Origin: DSOS01 sp035286585
Lineage (GTDB): Bacteria; Chloroflexota; Anaerolineae; Anaerolineales; UBA4823
DNA: 19,314 nt
Reading direction: 5' to 3'
NCBI GenBank assembly: GCA_035286585.1
Contig: DATEDC010000082.1
Location: forward strand, 1 to 19,314
The notes beneath the pieces were generated by a model that was not told the origin of the DNA, ran no database searches, and saw only the letters and a list, made by a program, of their open reading frames with translations. This document shows, one piece after another, positions 1 through 7,551 of the stretch. How positions within the stretch are numbered: the first letter of the stretch is position 1; each line of letters begins with the position of its first letter. The position numbers were made by a program, and so were the translations under genes.

Positions 1-69
1 CCCATTGCTGAGAGCGCCAGGCAGGCGATCCTATTCGCCAATGCGGCGCGTATTTTAGGCGTCACGTAG
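1..69 (+). CDS. C-terminal end of a probable amidohydrolase (partial)
   Basis: The first frame is open from base 1 to a TAG at 67-69 and encodes 22 residues ending AILFANAARILGVT. The pattern of an Ile/Leu-x-x-Asn-Ala-Ala-Arg-x-x-Gly-hydrophobic tail is the usual C-terminus of TIM-barrel metal-dependent amidohydrolases (Amidohydro_2, the family that includes aminocarboxymuconate-semialdehyde decarboxylase and related aromatic-acid decarboxylases or hydrolases). The gene begins outside the window, so no catalytic residue can be seen. It runs in the same direction as iorA and ends 45 bp before it, so it may belong to the same transcript. The identification rests on a short tail only. Confidence 0.5.
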   Translation, partial: PIAESARQAILFANAARILGVT

Positions 70-114
70 AGAGTTTGCCCATGTTAACGGTGTCCGTACA
101 GTTCAGGAGGCAGG

Positions 115-1863
115 ATGCGTGAATTATTGTTAGCTAATCAGGCTATTGCCCGCGGCGCCTGGGAGGGCGGCGTGAAATTTGCCGCCGGCTACCCGGGCAC
201 GCCCAGCACCGAGATCATTGAGACGCTCGCAGCTCGCTATCCTGAAACCAACCCGCGCTGGTCGGCGAACGAAAAAGTGGCCTTCGAGGAAGGGATGGGA
301 GCTGCCATCGGCGGGCTGCGCGTGCTCGTCACCATGAAGCATGTCGGGCTCAATGTCGCCGCCGATGCCTTCATGGTGTTCCCCTATTCAGGCACCAACG
401 GCGGTTTCGTCGTCGTCTCTGCCGACGATCCCGGCATGCATTCCTCGCAAAACGAGCAGGATAACCGCTTCCTGGCGCGCATGGGCAAGGTGCCAGTCCT
501 CGAGCCCAGCGATGCCCAGGAATGCAAGGATTTCGTGATCCTGGGGTTGGAGCTTTCCGAGCAGTTCGCCTCCCCGGTTATGCTGCGCACCACCACCCGC
601 CTCGCCCACCACAAAGGCCTGGTCGAGCTGGGCGAACGCAAAGAGGTCGTGCAGGCCGAATTCATCCCCGACCCCAGGCGTTTTTCCGTGCCCATCTACC
701 GCTTGCTCCGCCGTCCCGAGGTAGAAAAACGCCTGCACGATATCCAGGCGCTGGCTGAAACCTATCGCCTAAATCGAGTAGAGCACGCCGATAGCCCCAT
801 CGGGGTCGTCACCTCCGGGATCTCTTACCAGTACGTCAAGGAAGTATTGCCAGACGCCGGCGTCTTGCGGCTGGGCATGACCTTTCCCCTGCCTCCCGAT
901 CTTCTACGCAGCTTTTGCGCCGCTTATCCAACTGTTTACGTTGTCGAAGAGGGCGAGCCCTTTATTGAAGAATACATCCGCAGCCTGGGGATTACCAACA
1001 TTATCGGAAAAGAGCTATTCGGCGTGATTGGCGAGTACTCCCCCGCTCGGCTGGGTGAAGCGTTGGGAGTGACAAAGATCCCCACCCCGCTGAAGGAAGG
1101 CATCAATTTGGTCATGCGCCCCCCCATGTTGTGCATCGGTTGCGGTCACCGCACGGTTTTCGCCACTCTGCGCCAGCTCAAAGTGACCGTCGCCGGGGAC
1201 ATCGGCTGTTATACGATGGGAGCCTTGCCGCCCTACGAAGCGGAACACACCACATTTTGCATGGGCGCCAGCATCGGTACCGCCGTGGGCCTGGAGCGGG
1301 CCGGGCACGAACGCGTGGTGGCAGTGATCGGCGATTCCACTTTCATTCACGCCGGCATCCCGTCCCTGATCGACGCAGTGTACAACGACAGCCGCCTGAC
1401 GCTGGTGATCCTGGATAACAGCGCCACCGGGATGACCGGCAGCCAGCCTCATCCTGGAGCCGGTAAGAATGCCCGCGGAGAGCCTGCCCCTAAGCTCGAT
1501 CTCGCCGAGCTCGTCCGGGCGACCGGCGTCCAGCACGTGACCACGGTAGACACCTGGCAGCGCCTGGAAGTCTTCCGCGCCCTGCGCAAGGCCCTGGCTC
1601 ACCCCGCCCCCGCGGTGGTGATCGCCCAGGGGCCCTGCCAGCAGCTCCCCGAAATGAAGCGCCGTGCGATCGTCCCCTTCCTGGTAGAGCAGGAGCTGTG
1701 CACCAAGTGCGAGGCGTGCTTCAAAGTCTGGTGTCCGGCGATTGTGCGCGACCAGGAAGGTTTCCCGTTCATCATCGCCTCGGATTGCACCAGTTGCACG
1801 GTATGCGCTCAGGTTTGCCCGACCGAGGCGATTCGCCTGGCAGACGAGGCTGTCACCGCCTGA
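115..1863 (+). CDS. iorA: Indolepyruvate ferredoxin oxidoreductase alpha subunit, copy 1
   Basis: Catalytic, thiamine-diphosphate-dependent subunit that decarboxylates arylpyruvates (indolepyruvate, phenylpyruvate or related 2-oxoacids) to acyl-CoA and passes electrons to ferredoxin, in the cytoplasm with IorB. The 582 residues begin with the pyrimidine-binding domain (YPGTPSTEI near 26-34, WSANEKVA near 49-56, HSSQNEQDNR near 109-118). The TPP/Mg motif follows: GDS at 406-408 with its Asn at 435. The C-terminus is a ferredoxin-like domain with two intact 4Fe-4S sets: Cys529/532/535/540 (spacing 2-2-4) and Cys558/561/564/568 followed by Pro. An AGGAGG at 105-110 fixes the ATG. iorB follows after 12 bp. 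A paralogue lies at 9185-10960. The exact substrate (aryl versus branched) cannot be read from the sequence. Confidence 0.95.
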   Translation: MRELLLANQAIARGAWEGGVKFAAGYPGTPSTEIIETLAARYPETNPRWSANEKVAFEEGMGAAIGGLRVLVTMKHVGLNVAADAFMVFPYSGTNGGFVVVSADDPGMHSSQNEQDNRFLARMGKVPVLEPSDAQECKDFVILGLELSEQFASPVMLRTTTRLAHHKGLVELGERKEVVQAEFIPDPRRFSVPIYRLLRRPEVEKRLHDIQALAETYRLNRVEHADSPIGVVTSGISYQYVKEVLPDAGVLRLGMTFPLPPDLLRSFCAAYPTVYVVEEGEPFIEEYIRSLGITNIIGKELFGVIGEYSPARLGEALGVTKIPTPLKEGINLVMRPPMLCIGCGHRTVFATLRQLKVTVAGDIGCYTMGALPPYEAEHTTFCMGASIGTAVGLERAGHERVVAVIGDSTFIHAGIPSLIDAVYNDSRLTLVILDNSATGMTGSQPHPGAGKNARGEPAPKLDLAELVRATGVQHVTTVDTWQRLEVFRALRKALAHPAPAVVIAQGPCQQLPEMKRRAIVPFLVEQELCTKCEACFKVWCPAIVRDQEGFPFIIASDCTSCTVCAQVCPTEAIRLADEAVTA

Positions 1864-1875
1864 GGAGATGGGGTT

Positions 1876-2478
1876 ATGGACAGAATTTACAGTTTAATGT
1901 TCGCCGGGGTAGGAGGTCAGGGCTCCTTGCTCATCGCCGACATCACCTCCCTGGCTGCCGTGCAGGCGAATTATGACGTGAAGCAAACCGAGGTGCATGG
2001 GGTCTCGCAGCGGGGCGGCAGCGTGGAAACCCACGTGCGCTTCGGCCGGAAAGTCTATTCGCCCCTGGTGACGCCGGGCCAGGCCGATGTGGTCGTCGGG
2101 CTTGAAAAGCTGGAGGCGCTGCGCTTTGCCCACTACGCCAACCCCGATTCGGGATACGTTCTCGTCAACGATTACGAAATCATCCCCGCCTCGGTAGCCA
2201 ATGCGGAGAAAATATATCCCCACCAGGTGGTCGATCATTTGAGAAGCAAGGGATTCAACGTGATCGTCCTGCCCGCTTCGCAAATCGCTCGCGATCTGGG
2301 GGATGGTCGCATGGCAAACGTGGTCATGCTCGGCGGACTGTCCAATTTGCTGCCCATCACCCTGGAGACCTGGGATAAGACCTTGCGCATGCGCATTCCA
2401 ACCCGTTATTTAGAACCCAATTTAGAGGCTTTCGCCAAAGGAAGGCATCTATTAGCGGTACGGCAGCCAGCGAGCTAG
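1876..2478 (+). CDS. iorB: Indolepyruvate ferredoxin oxidoreductase beta subunit, copy 1
   Basis: Gamma-type subunit of 2-oxoacid:ferredoxin oxidoreductases, which binds CoA and completes the IorA active site. Of the 200 residues, the N-terminus carries the GVGGQG nucleotide/CoA-binding loop at 11-16 and the EVHGVSQRGG motif at 39-48, both hallmarks of the POR gamma/IorB family. The C-terminus (RYLEPNLEAFAKGR) is the usual helical tail. It lies 12 bp after iorA, with an AGGAG at 1863-1867 that overlaps the iorA stop, so translation is probably coupled. The length is normal for IorB. A paralogue is at 11000-11629; the two share motifs but differ in the middle region, consistent with specialised partners rather than a fresh copy. 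Confidence 0.94.
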   Translation: MDRIYSLMFAGVGGQGSLLIADITSLAAVQANYDVKQTEVHGVSQRGGSVETHVRFGRKVYSPLVTPGQADVVVGLEKLEALRFAHYANPDSGYVLVNDYEIIPASVANAEKIYPHQVVDHLRSKGFNVIVLPASQIARDLGDGRMANVVMLGGLSNLLPITLETWDKTLRMRIPTRYLEPNLEAFAKGRHLLAVRQPAS

Positions 2479-2542
2479 CCAAACGATCACTGTGTTGTAT
2501 TGGCGGTAAAAACCCTTATCGGCACACACCTGGAGGTGCAAA

Positions 2543-3844
2543 ATGTCTGCCCAAGAATACCAAATTCACGATCTGATCTACGATTGGAATCTCGTTGAGG
2601 AGATTCCACCCCCGGCCCGCAGAGTCCTCGTCACCGATGAAACCCTGCGCGATGGGCTGCAGTCCCCCTCGGTGATCCATCCGGATATCCAGGACAAGGT
2701 ATACTTGCTCTACTTGATGCGTGATTTAGGCATCGACGCGGCTGACCTGGGATTGTGCGGCGCGGGCGAGAAATTCAAGTATCATGTAACTGTTCTGGCG
2801 CGGGAAATCGCTAACCAGAATATGCCGATCACGCCTCAGAGTGCGGCGCGCACCATTCTGGAAGATATCGCCCCGATCGTGGACTCCTCAGAAGAGGCGG
2901 GCATTCCCATCGAAGCCTGTATCTTCCTGGGCACCAGTCCGATTCGCCAGTACGCCGAAGGATGGAATCTGGATTTCCTCCTGGAAAGGACCCGGGAATC
3001 GGTGAGCTTCGCGGTCGGGCATGGCTTGCCGGTCATGTTTGTCACCGAGGACACCACCCGGGCGCACCCCGAGACGATGAGGAAAGTGTATACCGAAGCG
3101 ATACACAGCGGGGCGCGGCGCATCTGCATCTCGGATACCGTGGGGCATGCCACGCCGCGCGGCGTGCGGGCGCTCGTCAGCTACCTGCGCCAGGTGGTGG
3201 ACGAGATAGACCCCGAGATCGGAGTCGACTGGCACGGTCATCGCGATCGCGGCATGGATATCATCAACACCATCGCAGCCATCGAGGCGGGCGCAGACCG
3301 GGTGCACGCTTGTGGGTTAGGCGTCGGCGAGCGCAGCGGCAACACTCCCATGGAGCTGCTGCTGGTAAACCTCAACCTGCTCGGCTGGGCAGACCGCGAT
3401 TTGACCCGCCTGCCGGAATACTGCAAGGTGATCTCGGAGAAGTGCGGCTCGCCGGTGCCGTTTAACTACCCCGTGGTCGGGGCAGATTCATTCCGCACCT
3501 CCACCGGCGTTCACGCCGCCGCAGTCGTCAAAGCGCTGAGCCGCAAGGACACCTGGCTGGCAGATAGAGTCTACTGCGGCGTCCCCGCCAGCATGGTGGG
3601 CAGGGCGCAGGGCATAGAGATTGGTCCCATGTCTGGAGAGCACAACGTGCGCTTCTACTTACGCCAGCGGGACATCGAAGATCACCCTATCTTTGTGGAA
3701 AAGATCCTGGCAGCCGCCAAACGCTCCAATCGGCTGCTCTCCGAGGATGATGTCCGGCACATGGTGAAAATCATGCAAGAGCGCATGAAAGCAGGCCGGC
3801 AGATCGAGGATAGCGAGCTTGTAATGACCATGACGGACAAATAA
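2543..3844 (+). CDS. DRE-TIM metallolyase, isopropylmalate/homocitrate synthase-like
   Basis: Members of this family form or cleave a C-C bond between acetyl-CoA (or a related thioester) and a 2-oxoacid. The 433 residues open with TDETLRDGLQSPS at 31-43, giving the catalytic Arg36-Asp37 pair. Metal ligands are the HGH of 231-233, and GVGERSGN at 260-267 is typical of isopropylmalate, citramalate and homocitrate synthases. The phrase RDGLQ resembles HMG-CoA lyase, whereas GxGERxGN does not, so the enzyme sits between well-known branches. The C-terminal LeuA dimer (allosteric) domain is absent; the tail resembles the helical subdomains of homocitrate synthases. GGAGGTG at 2532-2538 sets the start. 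Between two oxoacid oxidoreductases and a Liv importer, it could act on an arylpyruvate or a branched oxoacid, but this is inference. Confidence 0.85.
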   Translation: MSAQEYQIHDLIYDWNLVEEIPPPARRVLVTDETLRDGLQSPSVIHPDIQDKVYLLYLMRDLGIDAADLGLCGAGEKFKYHVTVLAREIANQNMPITPQSAARTILEDIAPIVDSSEEAGIPIEACIFLGTSPIRQYAEGWNLDFLLERTRESVSFAVGHGLPVMFVTEDTTRAHPETMRKVYTEAIHSGARRICISDTVGHATPRGVRALVSYLRQVVDEIDPEIGVDWHGHRDRGMDIINTIAAIEAGADRVHACGLGVGERSGNTPMELLLVNLNLLGWADRDLTRLPEYCKVISEKCGSPVPFNYPVVGADSFRTSTGVHAAAVVKALSRKDTWLADRVYCGVPASMVGRAQGIEIGPMSGEHNVRFYLRQRDIEDHPIFVEKILAAAKRSNRLLSEDDVRHMVKIMQERMKAGRQIEDSELVMTMTDK

Positions 3845-3857
3845 ACCTGGCTATCTC

Positions 3858-3887
3858 CAAAGCAGTATCTAGGGCAGGCTTTGCCAG
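3858..3887 (+). other. Weak stem-loop after the DRE-TIM gene
   Basis: CAAAGC at 3858-3863 pairs perfectly with GCTTTG at 3878-3883 around a 14-base loop. A further CTGG at 3847-3850 can pair with CCAG at 3884-3887 across a bulge. It lies just after the stop of the DRE-TIM gene but is followed by AAAAGGAGG rather than a T-run, so it is not an intrinsic terminator by sequence. It could protect the 3' end of the upstream mRNA, or be chance. Confidence 0.25.
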
Positions 3888-3939
3888 AAAAGGAGGCGCT
3901 ATTCGCGGATAGATTTGATCATCACCACTATAACCGATT

Positions 3940-3957
3940 GAGTAAAATATTTTATTC
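3940..3957. promoter_or_regulatory. AT-rich palindrome upstream of the binding-protein gene
   Basis: The 12 bases TAAAATATTTTA at 3943-3954 form a perfect inverted repeat. Extended to 3940-3957, eight of nine base pairs match. It stands out in a GC-rich region, sits 28 bp before the ATG of the ABC binding protein, and lies in the longest intergenic gap of the window. A TTGAGT at 3938-3943 overlaps it, with AAACAT 17 bp downstream as a poor -10. An operator or promoter element for the transporter genes is plausible; no experimental or comparative support is available here. Confidence 0.35.
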
Positions 3958-3984
3958 GCCAAACATAACACTTGGAGGAGACAG

Positions 3985-5319
3985 ATGTCCAGGAAAATTC
4001 ACCATCTCGTTGTATTACTGACCATCGCGGCGCTGATCGTCGCTGCCTGTGGTCAGGCAACCCCCGTCGCCACTGAAGCGCCGAGCCCAACCGACACGCA
4101 GGCCCCACCACCTCCCGTGGAGACACAAGCTCCGCCTACCCCAACGGAAGCCCCCCCCGAGCCAACTCCCACTGAGGAAATGATCGGCGAGACCTACAAA
4201 ATCGGCTTCGCCCCGGCAATCACCGGCCCCGGCGCAAGCCTTGGAGCGCCTGAACATGAGACCGGTCAAATGCTTTCCGAGCAGCTCAATGCGCAGGGCG
4301 GCGTTGTGGGTCCAGATGGGGTCAGGCACCCCGTGGAGATACTCATCTTCGACACCGAAACCAATCCGGATGTGGCTGTCAGCGTGGTCCGCCGCATGAT
4401 CGAAGAGGAGAACGTCCAGGTAGTCGTGGCAGGTACGACAACCGGTATCAGCATGGCGATCGTGCCGATCATCACCGAAGCGCAGATTCCCTACATATCC
4501 ATGGCTTCCTCGGGCGCCATCGTCAAAGACCCGGATACCGGCGTCGTTCGTGAGTGGGCCTTCAAGACGGCTCAGGACAACTTCGCTTCGGCTCAATGGC
4601 AGGCCTTGTACCTAACAGCGCAGGGCTACACCCAGGTTTGCCATCTTTCCGAGAACAGCGGTTATGGCGCCGATACCCTGGCTCAGGCCAAGAGAGCTTT
4701 TGAGCCTGCCGGGATTCAAATTGTCTACGAAGACTCTTTCGAGCGCACCGGAACCGAGTTCCCCCAAGTCGCCAGTGTCCAGACCAGCGGATGCCAGGCG
4801 GTGGTCGTTGGAGCCATTCCACCGGCCTCCTCTAACGTCTCGATCGCCTTGCGTGACGCCCTGCCGGATCTCCCCATCGTCCACGGACATGGCACCTGCA
4901 ACCAGGATCACATTGACCTGATGGGCGCAGCGGTCGCCGAAGGGATGGTCAGCCCGTGCGGTAAGGTGATGGTCAGCGATACGCTTCCCGATGACGATCC
5001 CCAAAAAGATGTGCTGGTGAAGTATGTGGACGATTACACCGCGTTTACCGGCAAACCAGTAAATACATTTGGGGGTCATGGCTGGGACGCCCTCATGCTG
5101 GCTGTTACCGCTGTAGCTTCGCTGCCTGATGGCCTGGACCTGGCAGCCCAACGCGCCGCGATACGCGATTTCCTCGAGACAGGCGTAAAAGACTGGCCTG
5201 GAATCAGCGGCGTTTACAATCTTTCTCCCGAAGACCACTTCAGCTTAGGTTTCGACAGCCTGACGTTCGTGAAGGTCGAAAACGGAGCCTGGGTATTCTT
5301 CCCTGAGGATCAATGGTAG
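3985..5319 (+). CDS. ABC transporter substrate-binding lipoprotein, branched-chain amino acid type
   Basis: Extracytoplasmic receptor of the Liv-type importer encoded immediately downstream. The 444 residues begin with a lipoprotein signal (MSRKIHHLVVLLTIAALIVA) with lipobox VAAC, the lipidated cysteine being Cys22. Residues 23 to about 66 are a low-complexity Pro/Thr/Glu/Ala spacer of repeated APPxPTE-like units, a form common in Chloroflexota binding proteins. The rest is a periplasmic-binding-protein type I fold of the LivJ/LivK family (YKIGFAPAITGPGASLG, then LNAQGGV and the VRRMIEEENVQVVVAG segment). GGAGGAG at 3974-3980 sets the start. Ligands of this family range from Leu/Ile/Val to aromatic acids and amides. 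The iorAB neighbours favour an aromatic or branched amino or oxo acid, but the ligand cannot be read from sequence. Confidence 0.93.
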   Translation: MSRKIHHLVVLLTIAALIVAACGQATPVATEAPSPTDTQAPPPPVETQAPPTPTEAPPEPTPTEEMIGETYKIGFAPAITGPGASLGAPEHETGQMLSEQLNAQGGVVGPDGVRHPVEILIFDTETNPDVAVSVVRRMIEEENVQVVVAGTTTGISMAIVPIITEAQIPYISMASSGAIVKDPDTGVVREWAFKTAQDNFASAQWQALYLTAQGYTQVCHLSENSGYGADTLAQAKRAFEPAGIQIVYEDSFERTGTEFPQVASVQTSGCQAVVVGAIPPASSNVSIALRDALPDLPIVHGHGTCNQDHIDLMGAAVAEGMVSPCGKVMVSDTLPDDDPQKDVLVKYVDDYTAFTGKPVNTFGGHGWDALMLAVTAVASLPDGLDLAAQRAAIRDFLETGVKDWPGISGVYNLSPEDHFSLGFDSLTFVKVENGAWVFFPEDQW

Positions 5320-5339
5320 AAACGAATGCCACCTGATTT

Positions 5340-5373
5340 GTTGGGGAGGCGGGGGAGTTTCCGCCTCCCCAAC
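5340..5373 (+). promoter_or_regulatory. Strong GC-rich stem-loop between binding protein and permease genes
   Basis: GTTGGGGAGGCGG at 5340-5352 is perfectly complementary to CCGCCTCCCCAAC at 5361-5373, giving a 13-bp stem with an 8-base loop. There is no downstream T-run, so a classical rho-independent terminator is unlikely. Its place, 20 bp after the binding-protein stop and 15 bp before livH, is where ABC operons often carry a hairpin that blocks 3' decay or attenuates transcription, raising the receptor above the membrane parts. The structure is seen directly; the role is inferred. Confidence 0.7.
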
Positions 5374-5383
5374 CCGAAAGGGT
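5372..5383 (+). promoter_or_regulatory. livH: livH ribosome-binding site inside a GAAA-tetraloop mini-hairpin
   Basis: ACCC (5372-5375), GAAA (5376-5379) and GGGT (5380-5383) form a 4-bp stem capped by a GNRA tetraloop. The loop and 3' arm, AAAGGGT, are the only purine-rich candidate for the livH ribosome-binding site, 5 bases before the ATG. The first two bases also belong to the 3' arm of the larger hairpin, so the two structures compete at their junction. Confidence 0.35.
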
Positions 5384-5388
5384 AACCG

Positions 5389-6414
5389 ATGAAGCGCTCT
5401 ACCTATCAAAATAAGTACCAGATCCTGCGCTATATTCTGATTTTTCTCATCCTCGCCATTTTAGTTGTGGTTCTGGGCAGCCGGAAGAACTTCGGCCCAC
5501 TGCAATATGCCCAGCTCAGCCTGGATGGCCTGCGCGGCGGGGCAATCTACGCCCTTATCGCCATGGGCTTCGTCATCGTCTTTAATGTCACCGGAATTAT
5601 CAATTTTGCACAGGGCGCATTCGTCACATTGGGAGCGATGTTCACGGTCACTTTTTATAATCTGAACGCGCCATTGCCCAAGAGTCTGCACCTGTTGCTG
5701 AGCGTGATCGCGGCAATATTGGTCACAACCTGCATTGGCGTGCTGGTGGAACGGTTAACCATCTACCCGGCGCGCAAATCCTCCCCACTGACCTTGATTA
5801 TTATCACCGTAGGGGTGTTCATCACCATCCAGGGATTATCTTTACTGGTTTGGGGCGCAGATGCCTATGTCTTCCCCGCATTTACCACCCTCGAAATGTC
5901 CGATCGCGTCTTTCGCTGGCTGGGGATGGTTATCAAAGCGCAAAGCTTTTGGATCTGGGGGATCATGGTCCTGGTCCTGGTTTGCATCGCATACTTTTTC
6001 AACTTCACTTTGCTGGGCAGAGCCATGCGCGCCTGCGCGGTGAACCGTCTCGGGGCGCGGTTGGTGGGCATCAGCCCGGGGCGCATGTCCCTGGTGTCTT
6101 TTGGCATTGCTGCCGCCGTTGGGGCCATCGGAGGCATTGTCGTCGCTCCGATCATCAGACCCTCTTATGACATGGGGCTTTCACTTGGCCTGAAAGGATT
6201 TGTGGCTGCGATCATGGGTGGCCTGGTCAGCACGCCGGGCGCAGTTTTAGGCGGTTTGCTGTTGGGTTTTCTCGAAAACGTGGCGGCTGGTGTGACCAAA
6301 GCGGGTTTGAAGGACATTTTTGCCTTTATTCTCTTGATTCTTACCCTGCTGTTCCGCCCTCAAGGGCTTCTGGGGGTCAGAAAGACCACGGTAGAGACTG
6401 ACGGAGCCCATTGA
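5389..6414 (+). CDS. livH: Branched-chain amino acid-type ABC transporter permease LivH
   Basis: Inner-membrane permease that pairs with LivM to form the translocation pathway. The 341 residues carry about eight hydrophobic segments. The family's N-terminal signature is clear: LRGGAIYALIAMGFVIVFNV followed by TGIINFAQGAFVTLGA at roughly residues 48-83. The cytoplasmic coupling loop GRAMRACAVNRLGARLVGIS is the segment that contacts the ATPases. The tail ends LLFRPQGLLG, the usual close of LivH proteins. The start ATG lies just after the stem-loop at 5340-5373 and the weak AAAGGGT site. livM begins 3 bp after the stop, so the two permeases are almost certainly co-translated. The gene is complete and of normal length. 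Confidence 0.95.
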   Translation: MKRSTYQNKYQILRYILIFLILAILVVVLGSRKNFGPLQYAQLSLDGLRGGAIYALIAMGFVIVFNVTGIINFAQGAFVTLGAMFTVTFYNLNAPLPKSLHLLLSVIAAILVTTCIGVLVERLTIYPARKSSPLTLIIITVGVFITIQGLSLLVWGADAYVFPAFTTLEMSDRVFRWLGMVIKAQSFWIWGIMVLVLVCIAYFFNFTLLGRAMRACAVNRLGARLVGISPGRMSLVSFGIAAAVGAIGGIVVAPIIRPSYDMGLSLGLKGFVAAIMGGLVSTPGAVLGGLLLGFLENVAAGVTKAGLKDIFAFILLILTLLFRPQGLLGVRKTTVETDGAH

Positions 6415-6417
6415 TCT

Positions 6418-7551
6418 ATGAACGCTATCCCGCGCTTCAACTCGAATAGGAACGCCATTGGATGGTTCGCCATGACGGCCGTCATCGCTCTGCTGGGCTG
6501 GGTAGAAACCGTGCAGCCTATGGGGGTTGACTTCGCAGATTTAACCAACGGGATCGTTACCATGGATACCATGGTGCGGGTCGCCATCCTGACGATTGTC
6601 CTGGTTGGCTTGAACCTGCTGATGGGATACGCCGGACAGGTTTCCTTGGGGCACGCCGCCCTCTACGGATTGGGCGCTTACGCCAGCTCGATCCTTTGTG
6701 TGCGTTCGGGAGACCTGCTGGGCGTGCCTGCCTGGGTCCTCGGTAGCTGGTGGTGGCCCTGGTTGGTAATGCTGATAGGCATGGCTTTCGCTGGCGCCCT
6801 GGCGTACCTGGTGGGCCGTCCTATCCTCCGCTTGCAAGGTCACTACCTCGCTATGGCAACCCTTGGTTTGGGCATCATGATTTACATCCTTTTCCGTGAA
6901 AACCTGGGTTTTCAGGGTCAGCACATCACGGGGACTTTCGATGGCATCCCCGGCGTTCCACGGCTCAGAATAGGTAATTTCGAGATCTGGCCGATCTCTC
7001 GCTATTATTTCTTCGCCTGGATCGCTGCATTGGGGGCGATTGCCTTTGGACTGAACGTGATCAGCTCGCGCACCGGGCGCGCCCTGCGCGCCATTCACGA
7101 TAGCGAGGTGGCAGCCCAGGCGATGGGAGTAGATGTCGCCAGTTACAAGGTGCGCATTTTTGCCGTCAGCGCAATCTTAGCAAGCGCGGCGGGGAGCATT
7201 TACGCTCACTTTCAGACCACCGTTTCGCCGGCACCATTCAGTTTTGTCGGCTCTTTGGAGCTGGTGGTCATGGCGGCAGTTGGCGGGCTTTCCAGCATTT
7301 GGGGCGCGCCGTTTGGAGTCGCGGTCATCCTGATCATCAAAGAAATCCTGCGCAGCCGCCTGCGCGTGGTTTTCAGCGGCGCCAGCGGCGAGCACGAAGT
7401 GATTTTCTACGGCATTTTGTTGGTACTGATTATGATTTTCATGCCGGAGGGCGTTACCGTAGGCGCAGTGCGCCGCTGGCGCCTCTGGCAAAGCCGTAAA
7501 AGAGAACAGGTCTTATCGCCAGCGCAGCCACAGGCTGGAGTGCCCAGATGA
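6418..7551 (+). CDS. livM: Branched-chain amino acid-type ABC transporter permease LivM
   Basis: Second membrane subunit of the importer. The 377 residues include about ten hydrophobic stretches and the LivM landmarks GLNLLMGYAGQVSLGHAALYG (first conserved block, split by the family between helices 2 and 3), RLQGHYLAMATLGLG, the coupling loop GRALRAIHDSEVAAQAMGVD, and AAVGGLSSIWGAPFGV near the end. The final part (FMPEGVTVGAVRRW) is the cytoplasmic tail. It lies 3 bp after livH, and its stop overlaps the livG start in an ATGA arrangement. Nothing is missing from the family pattern, and the transporter is likely functional. Confidence 0.95.
   Translation: MNAIPRFNSNRNAIGWFAMTAVIALLGWVETVQPMGVDFADLTNGIVTMDTMVRVAILTIVLVGLNLLMGYAGQVSLGHAALYGLGAYASSILCVRSGDLLGVPAWVLGSWWWPWLVMLIGMAFAGALAYLVGRPILRLQGHYLAMATLGLGIMIYILFRENLGFQGQHITGTFDGIPGVPRLRIGNFEIWPISRYYFFAWIAALGAIAFGLNVISSRTGRALRAIHDSEVAAQAMGVDVASYKVRIFAVSAILASAAGSIYAHFQTTVSPAPFSFVGSLELVVMAAVGGLSSIWGAPFGVAVILIIKEILRSRLRVVFSGASGEHEVIFYGILLVLIMIFMPEGVTVGAVRRWRLWQSRKREQVLSPAQPQAGVPR

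Noticed and set aside
81..122. Thirteen-codon open frame overlapping the start of iorA copy 1, as a possible leader peptide
   Set aside because: No ribosome-binding site before it, no runs of a regulatory amino acid and no terminator-like structure; likely chance.
3889..3912. AAAAGGAGG followed by a short reading frame from ATT 3901
   Set aside because: The frame closes after three codons (TAG) and there is no usable start codon at the right distance.
5340..5373. The stem-loop as a rho-independent terminator
   Set aside because: No T-run follows; the next gene is the same operon's permease, so a stability or attenuation role fits better.
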